From Paenibacillus camelliae (GTDB lineage Bacteria > Bacillota > Bacilli > Paenibacillales > Paenibacillaceae), in NCBI RefSeq assembly GCF_023715345.1, contig NZ_JAMBNY010000009.1:1-64000 (forward strand): 64,000 nucleotides of DNA. Reading direction: 5' to 3'. Positions 1 to 8,829 of this stretch are shown one piece after another. The notes beneath the pieces are model-generated. The model worked only from the letters and a program-made list of their open reading frames with translations. It searched no databases and was not told where the DNA came from. How positions within the stretch are numbered: position 1 is the stretch's first letter; each line of letters opens with the position of its first letter. The translations under genes were made by a program, and so were the position numbers.

Positions 1-98
1 TCAGGAGTGCAAGCACTCCATCAAGTCCGCTCGACTTGCATGTATTAGGCACGCCGCCAGCGTTCGTCCTGAGCCAGGATCAAACTCTCCATTAAAGT
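1..98 (-). rRNA. rrs: 16S ribosomal RNA, 5' end (partial)
   Basis: The reverse complement is the universally conserved start of bacterial 16S rRNA. It includes the 27F primer region (GAGAGTTTGATCCTGGCTCA, about 71-90 on the plus strand) followed by the variable V1 region. Only the first hundred bases or so lie in the window; the gene runs off the left edge. The exact 5' end is estimated from the distance to the conserved GAGAGTTTGATC block. Confidence 0.97.
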
Positions 99-214
99 GT
101 TTGATTGCTCATTACTGTAAGTTTTTTTCAATGCGAGAATCGCTTGAAAAAATCTTCTATTTCGCTTTTTATCAACAACCCAACGGGGTTGAATTGTTGA
201 TGGCAGTTCTTACT

Positions 215-237
215 CGTTGTTCAGTTTTCAAGGAACA
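215..237 (-). promoter_or_regulatory. rrn leader boxA-like antitermination element
   Basis: On the minus strand the leader reads TGTTCCTTGAAAACTGAA, the form commonly found ahead of 16S genes and in rRNA spacers of Firmicutes. It lies between the rrn promoters and 16S, where a boxA for Nus-factor antitermination is expected. The role is inferred from position and family resemblance. Confidence 0.6.
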
Positions 238-336
238 ATGTCGTTCTCATCTCATCATTTTCTTACAAAATCACTGATGAAGTGCGAACATTTTGTTTTT
301 GTATGTCTGTCGCAATCTCTTGCGGCGACAAAGAAT

Positions 337-366
337 AATATATCATATTTTAGCCGTTCATTGCAA
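337..366 (-). promoter_or_regulatory. rrn promoter P2
   Basis: On the minus strand TTGCAA (361-366) is followed after 18 bp by TATATT (337-342), about 240 bp upstream of the 16S start. This is a good sigma-A promoter. Together with the second promoter at 435-463 it gives the tandem P1/P2 layout usual for Bacillales rRNA operons. Confidence 0.65.
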
Positions 367-434
367 GTGTTTTTTTCGAAGAAATTTATTTTGTTTCTTT
401 CGTAAATCAGCACCGCTCGGAGCGACAAGTAGTA

Positions 435-463
435 ATTTATCATAGAACAGCTATAGAAGTCAA
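435..463 (-). promoter_or_regulatory. rrn promoter P1
   Basis: On the minus strand TTGACT (458-463) is followed after 17 bp by ATAAAT (435-440), upstream of P2 and pointing to 16S. The -35 is close to consensus; the -10 could also be read as TAAATT one base further on. Open frames covering this leader are incidental. Confidence 0.6.
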
Positions 464-596
464 TACTTTTTGCGAAAAAAGTCGAATGCATTAAAAATTC
501 CGTAACACTCGTCGTTTTAGATGTAATAAAGTAATGCTGCAGAACCTAACTCTTCATGTTTTACTAGGTACGATGGCACAATTGTCTTAAATGAAC

Positions 597-634
597 AACA
601 AGGCAGTACAGCATAATTTGCTATCTGCCTTGTT
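597..634 (-). terminator. possible terminator between ygxA and the rrn promoters
   Basis: Perfect 10-bp inverted repeat, AACAAGGCAG (597-606) and CTGCCTTGTT (625-634), just downstream of the ygxA stop codon. The run of T on the minus strand is poor, so termination is inferred mainly from position. Nothing else recognisable lies between 464 and 675. Confidence 0.4.
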
Positions 635-675
635 CGATGTATCAAAGGTAAAATAATAAGGCTCCTACAGCATAG

Positions 676-1548
676 CTATGGTAACATGTATCGAAGCTCA
701 ATTACCTCATCAACCTGATCGTTATTAAACGTTGCCACTTCCTTAAGAAGATGTCCCTGAACAAGCTTTTGAATAACTAATGTAATATCTTCTGCAATGT
801 AACGCAATTTCGGGTGCATCTGTAATTCTGAAATACTCCAAGCTTCATTCTTTTCCTTCATTAACTCTAATAGATAAGAGCAGCAATCCTTCATTTTACT
901 CATTACAGAGAATTCACACGCTAGCATTACCAGCTCTACTCTTTGATCGATCGATTCAGGACTCGCAATTAGCTCTTCATAAAGCTTATAAATTCCAGGA
1001 TGAACCTTTCTCAACTGCTTCCATACTGTCAATTCTGGATGCAGTCCTTCTTCAATTAGCACAATATGCGCCCAGTGGTGAATGGCTACTAATATTTGAG
1101 AATAGGCATCGAGAGTATTGCTTTCTGTCATATTGCGCTTTGCATGAAATAAGCTTTCAATAAATCCACTGTAAGCTTTTAGCTTACGTTGATTGCGGAG
1201 CTCCTCAGGAAATTCAAGTATTTGCTCCTTTAGCTCCTCGAGAACACCTTGAGGGTCTGAGATAATTTCACCTGTAAGCAGCCAATCCATTAGATGATAG
1301 CGGCTAAAACTCACGGAAGGATTTTCAATATCCTTAATATGGACCGTTCGGATGAAGATTCGCTCATTCTCTATCTCTAAATGCTCAATCTTACGTGTAA
1401 TTAATTCAAGTGAGGATACAACCAAAACATAGTATACATATTCATTCGTATGAAATGGATATCGCTCTGTATTATGCATCAGCACTAAACCTTGAACATC
1501 TGAGCTTGCATCATATCTTTCTAGTAAATGTTTTTTTATATCCTCCAC
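676..1548 (-). CDS. ygxA: YgxA family nucleotidyltransferase-like protein
   Basis: A 290-residue soluble protein with no signal peptide or membrane segment. Its sequence, size and position immediately upstream of an rRNA operon, with ygzB and perR nearby, match B. subtilis YgxA, annotated as nucleotidyltransferase-like. The catalytic role is not established, and I cannot point to an intact Gly-Ser nucleotidyltransferase motif. The C-terminal two thirds look helical (about residues 100-290). It is divergent from ygzB, from which it is separated by about 160 bp. The identification rests on synteny and overall similarity; the biochemical function remains unknown. Confidence 0.8.
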   Translation of the reverse strand: MEDIKKHLLERYDASSDVQGLVLMHNTERYPFHTNEYVYYVLVVSSLELITRKIEHLEIENERIFIRTVHIKDIENPSVSFSRYHLMDWLLTGEIISDPQGVLEELKEQILEFPEELRNQRKLKAYSGFIESLFHAKRNMTESNTLDAYSQILVAIHHWAHIVLIEEGLHPELTVWKQLRKVHPGIYKLYEELIASPESIDQRVELVMLACEFSVMSKMKDCCSYLLELMKEKNEAWSISELQMHPKLRYIAEDITLVIQKLVQGHLLKEVATFNNDQVDEVIELRYMLP

Positions 1549-1711
1549 TACTGCCTCCGTATAGCTTATCGCAATGTTATACGATATAATATGAAATTGC
1601 AGACAATAAAAATTTTCGACAGTAATAGGTTTATTCCTGCTTAAGTTTGAAATGTTTTATGTAATTAATTGTGACTTTTATTATCATAACGCTTTAGAAA
1701 GGAGTATTCTC

Positions 1712-2065
1712 ATGAAAAACTTATTTTTCAAAACAGCAAAAATTAATGAGTTTCGACTATGGGGAATGATTTTCACCCTTGTTGGAATGGGTGTTATGAT
1801 TCTTGGAACAGGCGGCATATTATTGTTTGGAGATGTTGGTAAAATTATCGCTGCTATTTTCCTAGTACTTGGAATGATTGCCTTGCTTGTTAGTGTCGCC
1901 ATTTACTTTTGGGCAGGAATGATGTCAACCAGTGCGACGATGCTCCAATGCCCTGAATGTAATCGTCCAACGAAAATGCTTGGAAAAACAGATCGCTGCA
2001 TGTACTGCAAAACCATATTAACGCTTGATCCTGATCAAGCGAATACAATACCTGCAGCAGATTAG
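1712..2065 (+). CDS. ygzB: YgzB family (UPF0295) small membrane protein
   Basis: A 117-residue protein. The ATG at 1712 is preferred over an upstream in-frame start because a clear AAAGGAG lies 7-8 bases before it. Two hydrophobic segments (about residues 14-36 and 40-65) are followed by a CPEC...CMYC pair (about residues 80-103) that can form a zinc ribbon facing the cytoplasm. This is the UPF0295/YgzB layout; in B. subtilis ygzB sits next to perR and ygxA, as here. Function unknown. It is the only plus-strand gene in the first 12 kb and converges on the GH18 gene across a shared terminator. Confidence 0.85.
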   Translation: MKNLFFKTAKINEFRLWGMIFTLVGMGVMILGTGGILLFGDVGKIIAAIFLVLGMIALLVSVAIYFWAGMMSTSATMLQCPECNRPTKMLGKTDRCMYCKTILTLDPDQANTIPAAD

Positions 2066-2120
2066 AATTGCTCTAAATGTTACACAGCCACTTTCTGCTA
2101 CCAAGTACATATTACGCAAA

Positions 2121-2156
2121 GAAAAAAGCTAGAGGCTGCCAGCCTCTAGCTTTTTT
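2121..2156. terminator. bidirectional terminator between ygzB and the GH18 gene
   Basis: Eleven-bp perfect stem (AGCTAGAGGCT at 2127-2137 and its complement at 2141-2151) with a three-base loop, flanked by six A on the left and six T on the right. It therefore works in both directions for the convergent genes. Confidence 0.92.
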
Positions 2157-2184
2157 CATATCATTATAAGATTAAATAAGTGCA

Positions 2185-3897
2185 TTATTGATTCAACTCT
2201 TCATCAATAACCTTCCATATATCGTCCTTAGCAAATGTGCGCGCCCATGTCGCAACACCAGCTAGCTTATACTTATGAACGAGGTCAATACGTCCAGCTA
2301 TCGATCGCTCATCCTCTAGCCAAATACGCTGCTTGATCCCATCTTCCACATACTCTATATAGTGCTGACCGCTCGCTTCATCTAGCTCAGGTTTTAATTG
2401 ATGTTCCGTGATAATCTCTTGAGCCTTGGTCATACCAATAGCTTTCGAGCTTACCTTCGTTGAGCCGTCCTCAAGTGTTTCTTCAGACCATACACGCGTA
2501 TAAAGAGGCATCCCTAGTATTAGCTTTTCAGGTGCTACCTGATCTTCTTCGAGAATTCTCTTAATTGATTGCTCAACCCAAGGTAAAGATGCAACAGAGC
2601 CTGCCTTAGGGCTTGATGCCCAGTGCTCGTCATAGGCCATAACCATCATATAATCAACGAGCTTACCTAAAGCTGCACGATCCAAAAACACAGACCACAT
2701 CTCGCTATTCGATTTCGGTGTAACATCAATCGAAACAACGAGTCCTTGCTCGTGCATAATCGGCATCATTTCTTTTACAAACTGTACTAAATTCTCTTTG
2801 TCTTCCGTATACACATTTTCAAAATCAATATTAATTCCATCAAGCTGGTACAACTCAGCAAATGCAACTAATTGCTGAATCATAGCGAAGCGCTTCTCAG
2901 TGCTTGCAAGCACTGCGGTTGTCCAATCTGGCTCAAAGCCATTGCTGAACAGCGCCCAGACCTGATAACCACGTTTATTCGCCCATTCCATATATTCATG
3001 GGTAGCTTTACCTTGAATCGTTCCTTCCGCATCCACAAGCTCGAACCAGGTTGGACTAACAACATTCAACCCTTCCATGCTTGGCATAGTCGATAATGTG
3101 GGCTGCCTGTTATAAATCGCTTCCCATGTCAAATTAATCTTTTTACCCGAAAGATCGTGCTTAAGACCCTCATATTGCTCTAGGCTAGGCGAATACACGA
3201 TGGCATCCCCTTTTTGAATATGAGCTGATTTAACATAACCTTGAGTCCCGCTTTCAGTCTGCACCTTTGTCCAATCCTCGCCTGTCTCCCAGACTAAGAG
3301 CCTTTCGCCAAGTGCTAGCTCGCGATAATAGGCGCTTTTGATAGTCGGCTCAGAACGTAATGCCGTTCCGTTTTTACGAATAATCGACCCTGTATCTATA
3401 GTGAACTGCCCATCATATAATGCGATGACTTGATCCATCTGTTCAATATGCAGTCCATATAGCTGCTCGATTAATTCTGCAGGAATATATACTGTATCAT
3501 TTTCTACCTGTGCGGTAATATTCAACTCATAGCTTTTTTCATTTAATAATGCAGTCAAAGATTCTGTCTTAAAACGCAGCACCTTATCCAAGGTTGTTAG
3601 TACTAAGGTGTTGGTCTCTGACTCATAATGAATAGGTGAATCCTCTAAAAGCTCATCTAGCAAGGGTAGTGGTAGCTTAATATGCCCGTCCTGAACAAGT
3701 GCACCATGCTGCTGCAGCTCTCCATTGTAATAAATAGGATGGTCGTGAGAATACACGACCTCTTGTTGCTCGAACGAAGGTACAAGCTTCATGTAACCTA
3801 TTACACAGGTAATGACTAGGGCGATCGTAAATATCAACCAGTATACTCCACCACGTCGACGATGTCTTCGCCGTGGCGGGAATTGCTGTTGTGTCAT
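2185..3897 (-). CDS. membrane-anchored GH18 family glycosidase with SH3 domain (YdhD/YaaH-like)
   Basis: 570 residues. An Arg-rich cytoplasmic start (residues 8-15) and one membrane segment (about 18-36) anchor it outside the cell. Residues about 45-165 resemble a copper-amine-oxidase-like domain, 170-230 a bacterial SH3 domain, and 250-570 a GH18 catalytic barrel. The GH18 signature DGINIDFE is at 353-360, with E360 as the expected acid/base residue. Related Bacillales proteins act on peptidoglycan or cortex, so cell-wall or spore remodelling is the likely role. It is followed by the terminator shared with ygzB and preceded by the perR terminator, so it is probably transcribed alone. Start supported by a GAGAGAG-rich stretch just before ATG. 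Confidence 0.85.
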   Translation of the reverse strand: MTQQQFPPRRRHRRRGGVYWLIFTIALVITCVIGYMKLVPSFEQQEVVYSHDHPIYYNGELQQHGALVQDGHIKLPLPLLDELLEDSPIHYESETNTLVLTTLDKVLRFKTESLTALLNEKSYELNITAQVENDTVYIPAELIEQLYGLHIEQMDQVIALYDGQFTIDTGSIIRKNGTALRSEPTIKSAYYRELALGERLLVWETGEDWTKVQTESGTQGYVKSAHIQKGDAIVYSPSLEQYEGLKHDLSGKKINLTWEAIYNRQPTLSTMPSMEGLNVVSPTWFELVDAEGTIQGKATHEYMEWANKRGYQVWALFSNGFEPDWTTAVLASTEKRFAMIQQLVAFAELYQLDGINIDFENVYTEDKENLVQFVKEMMPIMHEQGLVVSIDVTPKSNSEMWSVFLDRAALGKLVDYMMVMAYDEHWASSPKAGSVASLPWVEQSIKRILEEDQVAPEKLILGMPLYTRVWSEETLEDGSTKVSSKAIGMTKAQEIITEHQLKPELDEASGQHYIEYVEDGIKQRIWLEDERSIAGRIDLVHKYKLAGVATWARTFAKDDIWKVIDEELNQ

Positions 3898-3921
3898 ATG
3901 GTTTCTCTCTCTCCTAATTAA

Positions 3922-3962
3922 AAACGTGCAAAATAGCGAGTTTCTCGCTGATCTGCACGTTC
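3922..3962 (-). terminator. terminator of perR
   Basis: On the minus strand a two-part stem (AACGTGCA / TGCACGTT outside, GCGAG / CTCGC inside) is followed directly by a T-rich tail, 30 bp downstream of the perR stop. It separates perR from the GH18 gene. Confidence 0.8.
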
Positions 3963-3991
3963 ATAGATTCATGTTTCAATTGTTCATTTAA

Positions 3992-4417
3992 CTATTCTGG
4001 GCTGCAAGATTGACATATCCCATAAATTTCCATGCGGTGACCTTGTACGACGAAGCCTGTGCTCTCTGATGCTGCGCGTTCAACCTCCACAAGCGGTGGA
4101 TGAACAAAATCTACGATCGATCCACAATGTTTACAAATGGCATGATAGTGATCTGACAAATCCGCATCAAAACGGCTAGAATCATCTCCATATGTCAGCT
4201 CTCTTACTAAACCCGCTTCTACAAATAAACGCAAATTATTATAAATCGTTGCAACGCTCATACTTGGATACGTTGGTGATAATGCCTTGTAAATATCATC
4301 AGCAGTAGGATGCGTTTTTGTATCCATCAGAAAACTTAAAATAGCGTGTCGCTGCGGGGTCATACGCACGCCGTTCGTTTTCAATTGTTCTAAAGCCAAT
4401 TGCACGTTGGCAATCAT
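3992..4417 (-). CDS. perR: peroxide-sensing Fur family repressor PerR
   Basis: 141 residues from the ATG at 4417, chosen because AGAAAGG lies about 10 bases upstream; a GTG nine bases earlier is too close to it. The N-terminal winged helix (TPQRHAIL, about 20-27) and all metal ligands of B. subtilis PerR are present, shifted by one: H36, D84, H90, H92, D103 for the regulatory iron/manganese, and C95/C98/C135/C138 for zinc. The aspartate at 103 separates PerR from Fur and Zur. PerR represses peroxide defence genes until metal-catalysed histidine oxidation releases it. It has its own promoter overlapped by a PerR box and its own terminator. Confidence 0.96.
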   Translation of the reverse strand: MIANVQLALEQLKTNGVRMTPQRHAILSFLMDTKTHPTADDIYKALSPTYPSMSVATIYNNLRLFVEAGLVRELTYGDDSSRFDADLSDHYHAICKHCGSIVDFVHPPLVEVERAASESTGFVVQGHRMEIYGICQSCSPE

Positions 4418-4436
4418 TCCCCTCACGCCTTTCTTT

Positions 4437-4479
4437 TAATAATAATTCTATTGTACGTTTAGTTCTAAAGTTTTGTCAA
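4437..4479 (-). promoter_or_regulatory. perR promoter with PerR box
   Basis: On the minus strand TTGACA (4474-4479) is followed after 18 bp by TACAAT (4450-4455). Overlapping the -10 and the start point, 4437-4451 reads ATAGAATTATTATTA, matching the PerR consensus TTATAATNATTATAA at 11 of 14 defined positions. This indicates autorepression. The -35 overlaps the stop codon of the upstream gene, so perR has a promoter embedded in its neighbour's 3' end. Confidence 0.75.
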
Positions 4480-6071
4480 TGAATCGACGGAATCTCGCCT
4501 TGTAGCAGAATGTAATCGGATGCGTACAATTCTATCTCATACTTCCCAGTACCATTGCGGATTGAAAGCTCTTTAATCTGTTCTTCATCTAGCGACCCTT
4601 TGACAATATTTCCAAAAGCTACCTTAGCATGTAAATTATAATTTGATCCATTGGGTAGTTTAACCTGCATATTTCCAACTGTAGCCGTTAAGCTCATATC
4701 TCCATTGAGTCTATTCAGCTTCACATAGACATCACCACTCAATGCAGTTACAGCAACCTCTCGTGTTGGATGAATGATAGTTATATCGCCTTTTTTACTT
4801 TGAGCAGATACATTGCCCATGATATCCTTCATATAAATCGACCCATGCTTGGTTTCAGCATTTACGCTGCCTATTAGATTTCGCATATGAATAGCAGCCC
4901 TATTGCTCTCGACCTTAATGGCACCAGATGCAACAAAGTCTTGGACGACAGCAGCACCGTGTTCCACACGAACTGACACATCCTTCACAAACCGTGCGGA
5001 TCTTGGTACGATAACGGTCATATTTAATCTAGGGTATTGATTAAGGCTATATCGCGGCATTACCGTCTCTATCGTAATCCCTTGTTCATCATTAAACTTC
5101 ACATCAACGCTTGTTTGAGCTCTTACATCCAAAGCTGGCTGCTCGTCTGGCGAATTAACATAAAGCACCGGAATAATCGTCAATTCCTGCACATCACCAG
5201 CCTGAACACGGACATGGCCGTTCAGGTGACGAAGCTGAAATGAAGTCAACTCATCGATTGGCACCTTAATTGGCGGAAGCTCATAGCGGAAACCATTAGC
5301 ATCGTCCAACACCACTTGATCAATAACTGGAGCGTGGAAGCTTTCTAGCAATTGTGAAGGATAATCACTGTACTCGACCACAACATAAGAGCTAATAACA
5401 AAAACGATTGCTGTGCATAACCCCCTTAAGTCAGTGGAGTAGCCGGAGTGGACTAGTTTTCGAAGACGATACAAAAACAAAACAATGAGCTCGATCATAA
5501 CGATGATCGGCAGCACATAGATCCAATTGCTCCATTGAATTGGTGCGATTTGCTTAAGTATAAGCAACACGACGATATTAAGGAGGATTAGCGCTGCACT
5601 TACACGAGCAATGTAAAGCTTTCCGTTTTTTATATGAGACGGGTGTAGCAGTAAATAGCAGGCAATGCTTACAAGCAGCGCTATTGGATATAGCTTGATG
5701 ACCAGCTGCTTAAACGGATACATCATATCAAATGGTACCCATAGCGCTGATGCTAATATTAACAGAACGCTGGACATCCATAGCATCCAGACAGACGGAT
5801 AGTGGTACTTATAATGGGCAGTTTGTAGGCTATTAAAGATTGCATAGAAGTAATGATACGGCACAATTATGATGATGTAAGCAATACTTAGCGGCTGCTC
5901 AATAACGACCATATGTAACAATGTATATGCAAGGGTTATATGGAATAGAAAGCTACTTGCAATAAATATGGCTTTATCTCGCTTACCAATGAGCCAATGA
6001 CCAAGGCCCGGCAGCAAAACTGCCAGGCTAGCAATCAACCAGTATTTACGTGTTATTCGTACTCGATCCAA
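4476..6071 (-). CDS. multi-pass membrane protein with C-terminal DUF4097-type beta-repeat domain
   Basis: 531 residues. The first 235 or so hold seven to nine hydrophobic segments, beginning with a motif (LLPGLGHWLIGKRDKAI) typical of TM2-like proteins. Residues about 265-531 are an extracytoplasmic beta-rich region with recurring patterns such as GSVNAETKHGSIYMKDIMGN, characteristic of DUF4097/adhesin-like beta-helix domains found in envelope-stress proteins. No enzymatic motif is visible. It overlaps the upstream mgtC-like gene by 19 bp, so the two are probably translated in a coupled way. The function is unknown; a role in envelope sensing or surface structure is inference. Confidence 0.7.
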   Translation of the reverse strand: MDRVRITRKYWLIASLAVLLPGLGHWLIGKRDKAIFIASSFLFHITLAYTLLHMVVIEQPLSIAYIIIIVPYHYFYAIFNSLQTAHYKYHYPSVWMLWMSSVLLILASALWVPFDMMYPFKQLVIKLYPIALLVSIACYLLLHPSHIKNGKLYIARVSAALILLNIVVLLILKQIAPIQWSNWIYVLPIIVMIELIVLFLYRLRKLVHSGYSTDLRGLCTAIVFVISSYVVVEYSDYPSQLLESFHAPVIDQVVLDDANGFRYELPPIKVPIDELTSFQLRHLNGHVRVQAGDVQELTIIPVLYVNSPDEQPALDVRAQTSVDVKFNDEQGITIETVMPRYSLNQYPRLNMTVIVPRSARFVKDVSVRVEHGAAVVQDFVASGAIKVESNRAAIHMRNLIGSVNAETKHGSIYMKDIMGNVSAQSKKGDITIIHPTREVAVTALSGDVYVKLNRLNGDMSLTATVGNMQVKLPNGSNYNLHAKVAFGNIVKGSLDEEQIKELSIRNGTGKYEIELYASDYILLQGEIPSIH

Positions 6072-6787
6072 CGAACGCCCTCCACTTGCTTTAACTCATG
6101 AATTAAAGAAATCATAGCATCATGCTGCTTTCGTTCAATATCTACGAAATATGTAATCATGATCAGTTTTTCATCGATATCACTTACGTGCCTCAACCTA
6201 CTACCATCAGCATCCTCTAATGAAAGCTTGTGCAATGTAGCACGATGCTCCTTTAGCTTATCCTGAGTCGTTTTCATTAATGCGGTACGATCTTCACAGA
6301 TCAAGTGAATGACATAGCTCTTTTTATTACGAATGAAGCGTTGCTCCAGTTTATTGAAGAGCCATAATGTTAGGATGACCATTAAGGTTACAGCCCCGGA
6401 TGCAAAATAAAAGCCTGCACCGACAGCTAGACCAATCGCGGCCACAACCCAAAGCGAGGCCGCAGTCGTCAAGCCAGATATTTTCTTGCCGGTGAACAGG
6501 ATCGTCCCAGCACCTAGAAAACCTACGCCGGTAATAACAGCGGCTGCTAAACGTGCAGGGTCTACACGTACATTCAACTCATTGACGAAATCGGAGAATC
6601 CGTATATGGACAATAGCATCATGAGGCATGCACCGACACATACTAAAATGTTCGTACGAAAACCAGCGGCATGATTATGCTGCTCACGTTCAAAGCCGAT
6701 CATTCCTCCGAGGACAAGTGCAACGAGCAAGCGAATAAGAATCTCAACTTCACTAATATACCAAGGACTATCCATTGCTGCCTGCAT
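6053..6787 (-). CDS. MgtC/SapB family membrane protein
   Basis: 244 residues from the ATG at 6787, which has a perfect AAAAGGAG seven bases upstream; an in-frame start 48 bases earlier lacks one. The N-terminal membrane domain carries the family hallmarks GGMIGFERE, FRTNILVCVGA, VITGVGFLGAGTI and LTTAASLW (about residues 27-120), with four or five membrane segments. A soluble C-terminal domain (about 160-244) resembles the ACT-like tail of longer MgtC proteins. MgtC proteins support growth at low magnesium or in stress and inhibit F-type ATPase in Salmonella; the role in Bacillales is not settled. The 19-bp overlap with the downstream gene implies one operon. Confidence 0.85.
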   Translation of the reverse strand: MQAAMDSPWYISEVEILIRLLVALVLGGMIGFEREQHNHAAGFRTNILVCVGACLMMLLSIYGFSDFVNELNVRVDPARLAAAVITGVGFLGAGTILFTGKKISGLTTAASLWVVAAIGLAVGAGFYFASGAVTLMVILTLWLFNKLEQRFIRNKKSYVIHLICEDRTALMKTTQDKLKEHRATLHKLSLEDADGSRLRHVSDIDEKLIMITYFVDIERKQHDAMISLIHELKQVEGVRWIEYE

Positions 6788-6839
6788 GCAAGTACTCCTT
6801 TTAAATGAATGTAAATAATGACGAAGCGTCGACAATAGC

Positions 6840-6876
6840 GCTACTGCGCGATTTCACCATGAAATCGCGCAGTAGC
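6840..6876. other. 16-bp perfect hairpin in the mgtC leader
   Basis: GCTACTGCGCGATTTC (6840-6855) and its exact complement (6861-6876) surround a five-base loop, about 55 bp upstream of the MgtC start. There is no T-run on either side, so it is not a standard terminator. It may be an mRNA leader structure, the end of the repeat array next to it, or a factor-binding site. Confidence 0.6.
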
Positions 6877-6910
6877 AACTGTTCATACTCTATAGGTTAT
6901 GCGTACAAAA

Positions 6911-7355
6911 TGTTCAGTATAACTTCGTGATCAAAGCTGACCAGGTCAGCTTTCAGCACCGAGGCATACTCTTCCGAAGTGCGTTTTTTCAAAACGCAAT
7001 ATTCGGCGCCTAATAATCATTCAGTGATACTTCGTGATCAAAGCTGAACGGTCAGCTTTCAGCACCGAGAAGATTGGATAAAGCAAAGGTCTGAGGAGCG
7101 GAGCGTACGTTTCTGGTACGTGAGCACCGGAAGACCTTTAGCTGAATTCAATATTCGATGCCGAATAAGCATTCAGTGATACTTCGTGATCAAAGCTGAC
7201 CAGGTCAGCTTTCAGCACCGAGAAGATTGGATAAAGCTAGAGATTGAGAAGCGCAGCGTACGTACTTGGTACGTGAGCATCGGAAGACCTTTAGCTGAAT
7301 TCAATATTCGATGTCGAATAATCATTCAGTTCAGCTTCGTGATCAAAGCTGACCC
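6911..7355 (+). repeat. tandem intergenic repeat array 1 (four copies)
   Basis: Four copies start at about 6911, 7018, 7170 and 7323, with periods of 107, 152 and 153 bp; the last is cut off by the gatB stop codon. Each begins near TTCAGT..ACTTCGTGATCAAAG, continues with a hairpin (AAAGCTGACC / GGTCAGCTTT in copies 1 and 3), then TTTCAGCACCGAG. In copies 2 and 3 this is followed by a GCGTAC n7 GTACGTGAGCA stem and an ATTCG n4 CGAAT hairpin. Copy 1 lacks the GTAC stem and has a different hairpin (GCGTTTT / AAAACGC). No credible reading frame covers it. The same family recurs at about 20.2-21.1 kb in the opposite orientation. Confidence 0.9.
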
Positions 7356-8798
7356 CTATTGGGATTTTAAGCGGTCTACTAACAGCTTATTCACCATCGC
7401 CGGGTTCGCTTTACCTTTAGTTTCCTTCATTAGCTGACCAACAAGGAAGCCAATCGCTTTCTCCTTACCTGCACGGTAGTCTTCAACAGATTGAGGATTG
7501 CGTTCGATAACAGCATCAACGATTGCAAGTAGAGCTCCTTCATCGCTAATTTGAACAAGTCCTTGCTCTTCAACGATTTGTTGAGGAAGCTTACCTGTTT
7601 CAAGCATCGTTTTGAAGACAGTCTTCGCAATTTTACCGTTGATCGTACCTTTTGCAAGCAGCTCTAGCATTTCACCAAGTCCTTGCCCAGTTAATGCAAC
7701 ATCGGACAACTCCTTGTTGTTCTGATTCATGTAGCCGAGTAGATCACCCATGATCCAGTTGGCAGCGCCTTTCGCATCCTTCGTATATTGCAAGCTTTCC
7801 TCGAACAAATCAGCTAGCTGCTTAGAGGATGTAATGACCTCAGCGTCATAGCTGGAAAGCTCATATTCGGATGTGTAACGAGCCTTACGAGAATCAGGAA
7901 GCTCTGGAATCGACGCACGAATGGCATCCTTCCATTCCTGGCTAATATGAATTTTTACTAGGTCTGGGTCTGGGAAGTAACGATAATCGTGTGCTTCTTC
8001 CTTACCACGCATCGAGAATGTTTTGCCTGAAGCATCATCATAGCGTCGTGTTTCCTGAACTACCTCGCCGCCAGCATTCAATATTTCAGCTTGACGTATT
8101 TGCTCATATTCAAGACCACGCACGACGTTACGCATGGAGTTCATATTTTTCAATTCCGCGCGGATACCAAATTCCTTCTGGCCATAAGGACGCAAGCTGA
8201 TGTTAGCATCACAACGCATGCTGCCCTCTTCCATCTTCACATCAGACACATCACAGTACAGCATAATGGAACGAAGCTTTTCAAGGTAAGCCTTCGCTTC
8301 CTCTGGTGTGCGAATATCTGGCTCAGATACAATCTCGATTAACGGTGTACCGACACGGTTAAAGTCTACTAACGACGCGTAACCGCCATCGATATGCGTC
8401 AGCTTACCCGCATCCTCTTCCAGATGCACGCGAGTAATCCCGATACGTTTCGTTTCGCCATTCACTTCAATATCAATATAGCCGTGCTCACCAATCGGCT
8501 GATCATATTGTGAAATCTGATACGCCTTTGGTGAATCCGGGTAGAAATAGTTTTTACGGTCGAATTTACTGATATCTGCCACTTGGCAATTCAATGCCAT
8601 CGATGCCTTCATCGCATATTCTACTGCTTGGCGATTCAATACTGGAAGTACGCCTGGATGACCAAGGCATACCGGACATGTATGCGAGTTCGGAGGCGCG
8701 CCAAATTCAGTTGAGCAGCCACAGAAAATTTTACTGTTCGTATGCAGCTCAACGTGAACCTCTAGGCCTACGACCGTCTCATATTTGTTCGTAGTCAT
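7356..8798 (-). CDS. gatB: Asp-tRNA(Asn)/Glu-tRNA(Gln) amidotransferase subunit B
   Basis: 480 residues from the ATG at 8798, chosen because AAAGGA lies nine bases upstream; the ATG six bases earlier is too close. GatB holds the kinase-like domain that activates misacylated Glu-tRNA(Gln) or Asp-tRNA(Asn) for transamidation. The signature [19 protein letters not shown] (about 9-27) and the zinc-binding [12 protein letters not shown] (about 38-49) are clear, and the C-terminal YqeY-like tail ends normally. It is the last gene of gatCAB, the usual Gram-positive order. The last codons run into the fourth copy of the adjacent repeat. Confidence 0.98.
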   Translation of the reverse strand: MTTNKYETVVGLEVHVELHTNSKIFCGCSTEFGAPPNSHTCPVCLGHPGVLPVLNRQAVEYAMKASMALNCQVADISKFDRKNYFYPDSPKAYQISQYDQPIGEHGYIDIEVNGETKRIGITRVHLEEDAGKLTHIDGGYASLVDFNRVGTPLIEIVSEPDIRTPEEAKAYLEKLRSIMLYCDVSDVKMEEGSMRCDANISLRPYGQKEFGIRAELKNMNSMRNVVRGLEYEQIRQAEILNAGGEVVQETRRYDDASGKTFSMRGKEEAHDYRYFPDPDLVKIHISQEWKDAIRASIPELPDSRKARYTSEYELSSYDAEVITSSKQLADLFEESLQYTKDAKGAANWIMGDLLGYMNQNNKELSDVALTGQGLGEMLELLAKGTINGKIAKTVFKTMLETGKLPQQIVEEQGLVQISDEGALLAIVDAVIERNPQSVEDYRAGKEKAIGFLVGQLMKETKGKANPAMVNKLLVDRLKSQ

Positions 8799-8829
8799 AT
8801 TCATCTATCCTTTCGTCATCACGCAGAGC

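Noticed and set aside
217..491. Two overlapping short open frames, one on each strand
   Set aside because: They lie in the rRNA leader across promoters and boxA, have no ribosome binding site and no sensible composition.
6788..7355. M-box magnesium riboswitch upstream of the MgtC family gene
   Set aside because: None of the conserved M-box blocks could be recognised; the region is explained by the repeat array and one hairpin.
7186..7437. 83-codon open frame across array 1 and the gatB end
   Set aside because: It is made of repeat units and antisense gatB sequence, with no start signals.
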